Part shown: piece by piece, positions 38,941 through 49,525 of the stretch | Position numbering within the stretch: the stretch's first letter is position 1 | How the letters are laid out: each line of letters opens with the position of its first letter | From: Linepithema humile | Lineage: Eukaryota > Arthropoda > Insecta > Hymenoptera > Formicidae | NCBI RefSeq assembly: GCF_040581485.1 | Contig: NC_090129.1 | Coordinates: forward strand, 23,876,764-23,940,763 | Direction: 5' to 3' | DNA: 64,000 nucleotides | Notes under the pieces: generated by a model | What the model was told of the DNA's origin: nothing | Databases searched by the model: none | The model's input: only the letters and a program-made list of their open reading frames with translations | Translations under genes and position numbers: made by a program

Positions 38941-41900
38941 CTATCTTTTCTTCTGCGCCTCCTGTTCGTCGTCGCTATCTGACGCGCTATTTTCTTCAAC
39001 ATCGTCATCCAACCGTAATCTCTTAGTCTCGGGTTCTTGAAACAATTCTTCGTCGAAGTTCAAGCCTAATTCTTTGCAGCGTTTCTCGAAGTATTTGAAT
39101 AACCGCATACCTGCCCTGTACACGTAACTATTTTTAACAAAGCATAGCCTCACTTCTGTCACATATATTTCTAAACTGGTTCGGAGGCCAAAGATCATTC
39201 GTATCAACAACAGCGAAGCCTGATTTGTAATATACTAAAAGTTACAGAGACAATTCGAAGTGTTTGTAAATTTTGCAAGTGAGTATGAAAAAAGCAATTC
39301 CTTCCATTGAGCAATCCATAAAATGGTTAATTAATTAATCACAATTAATCGTCTAATCTATCGCGAGTAGACTAATATTTTGCATATTTTTAATGATAAT
39401 GCTTCATTTTATCTAGCTATAATTCTAAATACTACTGTAAATTTATATTCGGCATATTTCTCTATCAATCTAATCGGAATCACATCTAAATAGTTAATTA
39501 AAAAATTTGTACATATAATGAATCAAAGTTAGCATACAGATGAGAAATACCGAGAAATAACAAAGATGCCAATTATTTTATTGTTAGTAGTAATTATGTG
39601 ACGTTAATTAAAAATATATGCATATAATTATTGTTAATAATATAGGTGAAACACACATAAATGAATACTGCGTATTAGTCTTATAATCTCTGGCATCCGA
39701 ACTTGCATAAAACAAACAAAAATGGCGTTAATACGTACTTATACACGGAACTATGTTCCTTGTTGTACATCCTGCAATTTTCGAAAACCAACTGGCAATC
39801 ACCGAAGAATTTATCCAGCGCATCGTAGTCGCCGTTACTGAGCTTAGTCTTAATCGTTCCGAAGTCCATCGGATTAGAAATGATATCGTGATAATCTGGA
39901 ACCTCATCCTTCGTAACGGGCGACATGAACGGCCACGAATCTCTGTGGTGCCTAATGTCGTTCAATAAATCTTGTAATTTAATCATAGATCCTTTCACGG
40001 AATTCTTGTCTTCCTCGTGTTCGATTTCGGCAGCTCGCTTCGTCGCACGTCTCGTTTGTCTGGGTTCAGTATCATCCGATGCGCTACTATCTGCACATTC
40101 AATATTATCTTGTTTAGTTAGCGTACTACATTTTTATGTTAGCTTCAAAATTCAAGTTAGATTTACAGATACACTAAAAGAAATAATGTTTCATTGCTAT
40201 AGTTAATGTTGCGTGATACGCACATGAGTTAGCAATAGCAGATTTCATTGCCAAAGCAATAAGTTGAGATGTAAATCAAGTGTTCACAGGAATGTAATGT
40301 TACACCGCTATGACTGACTATCTACTTATGACAAATCAATTTCATGATTTATGCTATACATGATTTATGATAATATCCTAAAAACTTAGATAGAACTCGA
40401 ATGTAAAACTATGAAAAGTTTAGATGAACAGACCCATCATTTGTTTAACATGCGATGCTTTCAAACAAATAAAAAGACGGAAAAAAAAAGATTGGCCATG
40501 AGGATGCTATGTGTACACACAGTGAGAACAAACAGTTACAATACAGACCGTCCCAGTCTGTAGATTCTGTAGTGAGGAGGCTTTTGGCAAAGCCATGGAT
40601 GCGAGAGCGTGCTGCTGCTGCGCACAGCCTCTCCTTGTCTCTTTCCCTTTCGCGCCCCCTCACTATCAACATAATTTCAACGCTAAGAAACTTTCTTATA
40701 ATAATCTTATAAAGACTTTGTCTATCGCTATGTCAATCTACTGTGAGTGTAGAAATTTTGTTTAAATAATAACAGGAGAAATTCTCGCCAGTCTAGCCTT
40801 CCGTTATCATCTCTCTCTCTCTCTTCTAGTTTTCACTCTAGTCTTTACCTTTTGTAGCATTCTTTTTCTTATCCTTGCATTTAGAGCAAGACCATCTTCC
40901 TCTAGGCGCCCTCCACAGTGGCGGTTCTACGCATTCCAGATGATAACGATTTGGACATGTATCGCAGGCGATCAGTTTACCGTCACTTCTGCACGACACG
41001 CACAGGTATTCCGGTCGTATATTTCTGAAAAAATGAGAAAAGAACAAAAATAAGCAACAAAATTTTAAATCGAATCTTAATGTTACAAAACGACGACAAC
41101 TTACACATCTTCCTCGCTTTCTTTATCATCGTCATCTTCTTGTTCGTTCTCGTCGTCGCTAGGAAGTACACCGCGCCTTGCGCGGTTGTGCCGCGTTTCT
41201 TTGGTCAATATTCCTTCGTCCTCGATTTCATCCTCAAATCTTTTCCGCTTTTCAGTTTTTTCCTTCGGTTTTATCTCCGGCGGTTTGCACGCTGTGCAGA
41301 ACCAATCTCCCGCTGGTACAGCCTGCAAATAAACGAAATGCTAGATCAATCGACCACCGTCGCGTGTTAAGCGACTCTTAGCACGGCGAAGATATTAATT
41401 ACAGTAAGCTTCGGCTTCAGACAATAAAGATGATGTCCTCTGTTGCATCCGTCGCAAAGCAGCATGTTCTCCGCGTCTCTGCGCCTTCGACATATGCGAC
41501 ACTGTGCGTTCAATGCACTTTTGTACCATGCCACACTATTGTGCAAAGTGCTCAAATGAACGAACAACTGCGACCAACTTGTCGATGCTAGAAGCGATTG
41601 CTCCCATCTCTCTCGTGCCTCCTCGCCCGACCATTTCTTATCCTTCTGATCGGGCCCCAATGGTCTCTGCAGATATCTCTGTTCTATAGCAAGGGACAAT
41701 TGCAGAATAGCACAAGCCATCTGTTTGATAGTTGCCTGCTGCTTTTGCTCTGGCAACATTTCGTCTTCACCGGGCAGACCTAAGTACATTCCTGGATCCT
41801 TGTAAGTCTTTATGCTAATACTGCCGACTTCGGAGTCTGGGGTGCCGGGTCTACTATGCTTGGACTCGCTCTTTATCTTGTCCGTTATAATATTAGCGGC

Positions 41901-44900
41901 TGTGTCTATATCGATCTCAGTACCGGCAGATATCAATTTGTCGCATTGTTTGTCGTAACTTCTCTTATTGATCGCGTCTCTCCAGGTCGCGCGATCGGTA
42001 ATCTTCAAGTGTCCCAAACAACCAGCGTTGATCTTATCTTCGAAGTCCAGAATATGATCTCTCAGAGTCATTTCCATCACTTCGTCGATCGGCATGCCGG
42101 GAGGAAAGTTCAAGTTTGCATTCTCGTATTTGTTCTTCTTATTTGTCTTATTTTGCGCTTTACTGGAATCTGGAAACTATGCGCGAATACCCACTTATTT
42201 TTCGCTCTTTGACGTGTAATTATAGAAAATTTGTGTACAAGTAAGATATATAAAGTTAAACATAAAAAATATCTACTTACAACATCGGGATTTAATTTGT
42301 GGTTAGGGCATTCATTGATAACAAGGAGCAAGCTGTCCATCTCTTGTACGAGATTGTTTCTAAGTTCGCTTTCCCTGATGCCCCTTGTGCTTAAACTGTT
42401 TATTAATGCTTGAATATCCTCTTGGTTTCCGTAAAAACTCCATCTAATTGTTGATCTCTCGCAATGAACAGGGCAGTCTTTATCTCCCGTACACAATAGC
42501 AAGTTCCTTTTAATGTTCATGAGATCCTGCTTAAATTCTTTTCGAGGACTTGTTTCCTTTCGTGGTGATTTGACGCCATTTTTATCCGAAGACAGAAGTT
42601 TCTTGGGCGATTTTTTTGATTTTTTGAAACTGTTTTCCTTGTCGCTAAACTCGTCCTCAAATTTATTTTTTAGATATGCATATGTTGCCTCCTTATCTTG
42701 CAACTCTGGATGGTGCGGAGTGCCCTCTGGAAGACAGTTTCCAGGCCAGCGTTCATCATTTTCTACAAATACTCCTATAACAAACAAGATCGAGATTGAT
42801 CAATGACAATTTTTACGTAAAAAATTGGATATTGCATATTAATATATTAACATTATAAATATTTTTAAAAATCTTGCAAAAATAATATCAAACAACTTGC
42901 ACGAACTAAAAATGAAAAATTTCATACACAAGCTTTTAACTTTTTCATCACTATACTCTTATAAAAATATTATATTCAATAAATTTCAATAGTGTATTTA
43001 ATATTTGTATGTATGCATACGATTGTGGACTTTAATTTCATAAAAAAAATACTTACAAATGTGTTGCCTAATGTCACAAATTCATACAAATATTTTTAAA
43101 ATCAGAAAATTATTTAAAATGGAAAAAGATGACAAATAATTTAACGTTTCAGAGAAAATCAGTATAATATTAAATTTATTATAAAATCTATATATTCGAT
43201 TAGAGCTATAAAATCAAGATATGAAATATAATGCAGAAAAAAATACAAATTTCTCATTTCCAATTGTGAGCATTTAACATTTTTTAAAAATAAGAATGTA
43301 ATAAAAGCACCTGGTATCGATGTAAATCTCCAATATCTACGGTGAGCTCTATCTGCGCCCAAATAGAGCATCATTGTGTCATCCTTTACAGCTTGCTGCA
43401 GCTCCTTTAGCTTGTTTTCATATTCTTCTCTTTTCCTTTCTTCGTCATTACCACGCGTGATCTTTTTCGGCTTTGGCTCCTCTTCTTCGACTTTTCCTTC
43501 CTTCTCACGCTCCCGCATTTTTTCTTTTTCTTCCTTCTCCTTCTTCTGTTCAGCAATCATAAACAGCTTCAATTCTCTCTTTGCTTGATGTAATTTATCA
43601 TACCGCTCCTCAATTGCGTCACGTATCGAGGCAAATGTAAGTAACTGATTGATTAGACATATGACAATCTTTATTTTGTCATCCAAATTAAGCTCGCAAA
43701 CATTTCGGTGTCCCAAGAATCGTAACATGTAACTCTCATTTGTTCTTAAAAGAAGCGCTGGCTCATCAATGTTTGTATAGCCACCTATAACGGATAATTA
43801 TATTTATATAAAACATATTTAATATTAAAATAAATTAATATTATATCATAATTAAAATTATATCACACCTTTCTGAGAATATCGCCATTTAGAAGCGGCT
43901 TCACTTATACGTCCTCCAGAGCTTAAAAGATGTTGCCTTAAAATTTCACTGAGGGTTACGTGATCTAACGTAAGTTCTGATAACTTGCATCCCTGATAAG
44001 TCGCGCACCATCTAGAAGCCATCGTAGCGAGTTTGATAGCTTTTGTCATTGATGATGCATCTTCGTAACGACTAATGTCATCCAGCGAAGTAGATGTTTC
44101 TGCATTAACTTCATTGTCCTCTCCCGCTTGATATTTAAATACATTTGATAATAGCAGTTGTAAAAGATCACTCCAAGGACCGGATGCTTCTTCGGTTAAT
44201 AACGCCTTTTCCAATAATTCTAAATTGAACCCTCCCGGAAAATACACAGACACTTCCAATTCTTCGTTAAAAAATTGAAGAAATTCCGATATCATAGCAA
44301 AATCTCCAAATTTCTCATTTGGTATGCTGCATTTAATAACGGTGGGCTCAGGAATGAGGCATAGATCTTCGCACTCGAGATCTTCTCTTGGTTTGTTCCA
44401 TTGTCTCACGTATGCAGCCAAAGCCGCCAACTTCTGCTTTTTCTCCTTTTTATGCTCACTGTTCAGCGCCCTTTCTTCTTTACGCTTTGCTTTCTCCTCC
44501 AAAGCTTTCGCTTTAAGTTCTTCTCTATGCTTGCCATTCATTCTATTAATAAAAAGTTAAAAATATTTTTTTTAAATGTTAAACAAAAAATTGATAAAAT
44601 CTTTATTCGAATAGATCTCACCTCGGTTTTCGATATTTCTTCGCCGCACTAGTGTTATTAACTTTTCCACTCTCGTTAACTTTTTTCAGAGGATCCATTT
44701 TCTCAAGTGATTTCTGCTTCGACACACCTGAAGTGAGATATTTGTCTATGGATTCCTGCTTATGTTTGACAGATTTTTTTACACGCACTGTAAAATCTGG
44801 CAATGTTCCAGCAAATATGGTGTCAAAACGTACTTTGCTAATTCCATACTTTTCCAAAACGTTTTCCTATAACATATGAAATAAGAATTAACGTTGTAAG

Positions 44901-46320
44901 AGCATTTAAATATTTTTAGGCAATCGTTGAATTCTGTACTGACTTTAACAATCCATATACCGCTACTATTTTGTTCACAAAGTTGACGAAGAAATATCTT
45001 GTTACGTTCTCTGCTGTAATGCTGCTTTCGTCGTCTGACCTGAGATGCTTCTACTATCATAATCTCACTGATATCAGTATCTCCAGAATCCAATTGTTCT
45101 ACTTCGTAGCGAAATAATTTTGCCGGTGGATGGTAATAATGTTCTTGTAGACTTCTAAAAATAATTATAGAGTTGAATTCATGTGTAAAATAATGAATAT
45201 AATATATAATAAATAAAATAAAATAATAAAATTAATTTATTTACCTGCCATTTTCATTCATGTATGCCTTAATTTGCTGTTCTGTGGGTATAATGACTTG
45301 AAGAACATGACAGTTACACCAAGAATCTTCTGTAAAACTAGCCTCTACCATTTCTCCTACAAAATAGCGATCTCTTGCAAATTGATAAACATCTTCAATC
45401 ATCTCATTAAAAGAGGACCTAAATGTTTTACTAGCAAGGTATAGTATAGGAATTCTCAGCTGAAAAATGTTAAATGTTTTATAAAAGCATGTCCATCTGT
45501 GAATATATTCAATACAGATTGTGCAAAACTATACTGTACCTCCATTGGAAATTCCTTTAAACTCCTTTTTGCATTCTCTTCGCATTGTAAAGCTTCCTCA
45601 AATGTCATATTAGTCCTACCTGTGATACTGCACGACCATATAAGTGAGTTACACAAGATAATTCGCTCACAAAATTCACTGTAATATACAAAACATTTGT
45701 TACACAAGTAATCAAATTTACCATGTATATAAAATAATTTATATATATATATATATATATATTCATTTACTTTACTTTTTATTATTTTACTAAATGTTTA
45801 CACTGCCATGCCTTTAGAAAAAAATTAAAGAAATAAAAAATTAAAAAAGAGAATTAAATTCTATTTAATAAATGAAATAATTCTTGCTTTAATTTCTTGA
45901 GTAAAATTAAACTTATCTTCATTAATCAAATTTTTTAGTAATCTATAGATAAAGTTAATTGTTGACACATTTTAAACTGTTTAGTAATTTTTGCAACAAG
46001 ACTGCGAATTTCTATGCCATCCAATTAGCTGATAATTGGCATATTTTTCACACAGCAATATATGTAAAGCAAGCTTGCAGCTATAATAAACAATTACATC
46101 TAATTATAATCACTATACAACATGAAGCACCGCTATACAAGTAATAAATAAGAATGACTGACGATTCAACAGGATTGATTCGCGGCATCTCGTTGTCGCG
46201 GACTTACTTGTAATTCTTGAATATCTCGTTCGTAACCTCGCAATGATACACTTCGTCGTCATCCCGAAAGTCTGACGAAACGTGAAGCCGCTGAAACGGC
46301 TGTTTGCGTAGTAGTGGCAT
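38941..46320 (-). CDS. Acf1: Acf1/BAZ1A, large subunit of ACF and CHRAC chromatin remodellers
   Basis: Coding exons: 46320-46208, 45678-45540, 45459-45245, 45154-44944, 44866-44622, 44542-43869, 43784-43311, 42774-42281, 42176-41403, 41322-41105, 41024-40849, 40662-40549 (probable), 40090-39739 and 39115-38941. Length is 1457 residues with exon 40662-40549 and 1419 without; both keep frame. The order is a WAC domain (start MPLLRKQPFQRLHVSSDF), DDT in the 0.67-kb exon, an acidic/basic linker, two PHD fingers (CRICRRRRDAENMLLCDGC; CVSCRSDGKLIACDTCP) and a bromodomain (NPMDFGTIKTKL ... ENCRMYNKEHSSVYK). Two PHD fingers match insect Acf1. The protein pairs with the ISWI ATPase to space nucleosomes. 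The acceptor before 42176 is weak but is the one that keeps phase. Confidence 0.95.
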
Positions 46321-47030
46321 TTCGACGGTGACACTGACAATGACAACCGTTACAACGACAACGGTTCCTTTTCGCAATGCGTTGCGTGAACTCGATACCG
46401 CAAACGGTGAAACAAACGCCCGCGAACGGCGAACGTTGCTCTTACGCGCGACACTTCGTGCAAGCCAAATGGCACGCACGATTATACGTACGTATAGCTC
46501 TCAATTGTGGGAATACACGCTAGGCCAGCACCGGGAAGGAAATTTAACGTCGAGCCGCGAGAAGACACGGCGACGCTAATCGGCGATTCAGTATCATCGC
46601 CCAATCCTGCCCGTTGTGGTGATCTCATAACAAAGCGCGACTTTACACGGCCGCTGACCGTCGTGGCTATGCACGCAACGGTAACGGCGTATATGCTAGT
46701 ATATGCACCCTCCACACACCTGGCAGCCGTGTACCGCACGAACGGAAGCCAGCGGCGTGCAAACCGCGACCGCTGTTACCAACTTGACGAAATTCGCGCG
46801 CGAATCGGTATCGCAGACGCATACACGTACTTACCTGATTTGCACGGGCGATTGAAGAGCCTATCGATAAAAGTTTGCGCAACAATCAAGATAAATGTCC
46901 CAGTAATCGGATGTCAAATGTTAATTAAAAAAAAAAAAAAAAAAACGCGGGCGATTAACCGTGTCGCGCGCTTTATCACTGTTGGCACCGTGTATCCGGT
47001 GTTGTGAAAGCGGCTAAATTTGGCGGGAAA
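46321..47030 (-). promoter_or_regulatory. CpG-rich upstream region of Acf1
   Basis: About 0.7 kb directly upstream of the Acf1 start, with many CG dinucleotides and much higher G+C than the genome around it. It ends at an A run of about 20 (from 46926) and an E2F-like TTTGGCGGGAAA at about 47019. Long open frames on both strands here are explained by the composition. Presumed promoter and 5' leader; no core element was assigned. Confidence 0.45.
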
Positions 47031-47305
47031 AAACACGTTGGTTTTTTTAAAGAGTTCGCAGATATTTGCCGAAAACTAACATTTATTGACTATAGGTATT
47101 ATTATAAATTATTTTATGTGATATGTTGGATTATAATAGCAGAGTTTTTGATAATATCTGAGAACAATCATAGAATTTTTAGCGCATTTGTACGTCAAGT
47201 AATGCGCTGCTTAAAAATAGAGATAACGACATCTCTTGTTAATCGAGTGAAATTTTTAGCGATTGGTGCACTGCATAATCGACATTGTTATAAAAGGTTT
47301 CAAAT

Positions 47306-47547
47306 CGCAGATAGAGTCCCTAGAAATACAAATCTAGACAGATTGGTCCTATTTTTCATTGGACGTGCAACGCACAATGGCGGAACCAATTGCTGCGCAT
47401 CATGCACAAAACCATAGACATAGAAATAAGGAGACAGAGCATAAAATCTTACTTTTGGCGAGGAGAGTGAAGTCAGTTCCGCAGGGAATATGTCACGTGA
47501 TACTTTGGTGCCGCATTGGTGATTGGTTGTAGCATAAATGCGCAAAA
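47306..47547 (+). repeat. left arm of inverted repeat flanking the THAP gene
   Basis: This arm matches the reverse complement of 49050-49256 in the same order of blocks: TAGAGTCCCTAGAA, CATAGACATAGAAATAAGGA, GTGAAGTC, a block of about 36 bases around ACTTTGGTGCCGCATT, and TGCGCAA. Spacers between blocks differ in length, so the arms are diverged. Together the two arms enclose the THAP gene. Confidence 0.7.
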
Positions 47548-47816
47548 TTTAAAAATAAAACAGATAATTTGTTTACAATTATAAATATGACAAAATATTT
47601 TGAATAAAATAAAAAAACACAATATTTTATTTATAAATCAACATGCTAAAATGTTAATAATATACATATCATTGAGATATTAGAATTAAACAACTAAAAG
47701 TTATTAAATAATTTAAATCTATAGATATCAAAAATCTTTATTAATTTGTATATTTGAATATATTTTATTTGACAACAACGCAATAAATTTATAACAAAAT
47801 TTTTCTTTTATCAATT

Positions 47817-48446
47817 TTATTGTTTATTATACGTACATTTATATAAATAATTTCGTAATATTTGTAGTTGTTCCGTTTCCGATAGATTGTTTTTTTTGAG
47901 TAAATCAAGAATTGCCTTCAAAGAGATAATCCATGATTTGCTTCGTCGAACCTTCTGTTGCAAAACTTTGATCTTTTTTAAATAAAACTTGTTTTTATCC
48001 TGCAGTTTTTTATAAAGATATACTTTCTCAAGAGAGTCATCTTCTCTCTGTGGAGACATACTTGTTGACTGATCTACAACTAAAAAATTTCAAATAATTT
48101 GTAAAACATTTTAATTTTAGAAAAAATGTATATATTAAAATTGTATATGTTATTAAAAGTAAAATAGTATAATATTAAAAATAAAATTGTATATATTATT
48201 AAATAAAGTTAAATATTTCTTACAATGACTGCTTCCAGAGATAGGAGATGTAGCTCTATCTATTTTAGAAGTTGTATAAAAATTTTTTGAAACATGTGCA
48301 ACCACATTTCCTACTGCATCTACTGCAACGTGTTCTAAACAAGTAAACAAAAGATGTATGTATAAAGCGATAAACAAGTCAAACTACATAATCTTGTAAA
48401 TCATATAATAAATCAGAATGGGGAAAGTTACTTTATAAAAGTAATG

Positions 48447-48508
<62 letters not shown>

Positions 48509-48978
48509 CTAACGCGTTATTACAAAAAGTAAAATAAAAAAGTAACTTATAATAGGAAACTTATAATAAGAACAGCACTACAAAGGTGTCATTTCCCAAT
48601 TTTGATAATAATATTATTTGATACCTGTGTTCGGTAGTGTATTTGGTCGAAGTCTTTTCGTATTAGATGACAAATCAAAAGCATCTTTGCTAAAATGTGC
48701 GGAGCAAATTCTAGCTCCAGGTGGAACTGACTCCATATTTAGCTTTAAGATGTCCAACCATAACATTTTTAATTTTTCATTCTTTGGAAATCTATTGAAA
48801 AAGTTATATTACATGTGTAATTTATATTATTTCTCTCATTTTGATATAATCTTAATACATGTAAATAGAACATAATTTTTTACCTGTGATATGATATATT
48901 ATTATTTTTCTTATTTTCTCCTAAAATCGGACGACTTGCCGTCCGATTTTTGCAATTTGTTACAATACACAGTGGCAT
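47817..48978 (-). CDS. THAP-domain DNA-binding protein, 211 residues
   Basis: Four exons: 48978-48884, 48791-48625, 48334-48224 and 48079-47817; 636 nt. The THAP zinc finger is intact: MPLCIVTNC gives C4 and C9, RICSAHF gives C61 and H64, and the invariant Trp (LWLDIL) and the RPNTLPN motif follow. The middle is short and serine/threonine-rich. The C-terminus is a basic coiled coil (EKVYLYKKLQDKNKFYLKK, KVLQQKVRRSKSWI), as in many insect THAP proteins and at the N-terminus of P-element transposases. No catalytic transposase domain follows. Predicted role: sequence-specific DNA binding in the nucleus, targets unknown. A (TA)30 tract lies in intron 2. Its start is about 550 bp from the divergent Nop56 start. 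Confidence 0.88.
48448..48507. repeat. (TA)30 microsatellite
   Basis: An uninterrupted AT dinucleotide run of about 60 bases within an intron of the THAP gene. Likely polymorphic in length. Confidence 0.95.
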
Positions 48979-49049
48979 TGTGGTTTGTGATTCCTATGTT
49001 GCACTGTGATTTTAGGTTATTTTTATTAGGTCAAAATAAAATATTACGC

Positions 49050-49256
49050 TTGCGCAAACTTTACCCAATCGTCAATGCGGCACCAAAGTACCATGTGACC
49101 GTAGTCCTCGCTCCCCGAAAGCGACTTCACCCCCCGCGGCTTACACTCCATCTCCTTATTCCTATGTCTATGCACGAAACGGAACGCACCCTTCTATATA
49201 TCGGCCAGACCCCGTAGTCTGTGGTCTGGATTCCTATTCTAGTGACTCTAAACGCA
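49050..49256 (-). repeat. right arm of inverted repeat flanking the THAP gene
   Basis: Inverted partner of 47306-47547. It lies in the spacer between the THAP and Nop56 starts and so may also contribute to their promoters. Strongest matched blocks: AATGCGGCACCAAAGT near 49075 and CTTATTCCTATGTCTATG near 49155. Confidence 0.7.
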
Positions 49257-49327
49257 GGAAATGTACAGCGCTGTAGCGTCTACTACCCATATTATTCACG
49301 TACTATTTTATTTCCGCTGTATATCCA

Positions 49328-49426
49328 GGCTGTGTTCCGAAATTTACTGCCGGCACTGAAAATCTATAGTTTACGTTACGTGTATTGTAGATTTTCAGTA
49401 CAGGCAGTGAATTTCGGAACGCAGCC
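49328..49426. repeat. 39-bp-arm hairpin upstream of Nop56
   Basis: Arms 49328-49366 and 49388-49426 are inverted copies with only a few mismatches around a 21-base loop. The outer ends read GGCTGTGTTCCGAAATT and, on the complement of the right arm, GGCTGCGTTCCGAAATT. It lies about 100 bp before the Nop56 ATG. The structure fits a tiny fold-back transposon or a transcribed hairpin in the 5' region. Confidence 0.8.
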
Positions 49427-49525
49427 CTAGTACGCTTCCATACGTTACGCTCGTTACGCACATGGATAAATTTGATAAACGTGGTACGGAGAGATTAGGA
49501 TCTTAAAGTGATTAAAATATAAAAA

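Noticed and set aside
46507..47007. 166-codon open frame on + upstream of Acf1
   Set aside because: It lies in the CpG-rich Acf1 promoter region, several frames are open at once, it contains a poly-lysine stretch from the A run, and no family resemblance is seen.
48925..48955. 12-bp-stem inverted repeat (AAATCGGACG ... CGTCCGATTT)
   Set aside because: It sits inside THAP exon 1 and is explained by coding sequence; it is too short to call a separate element.
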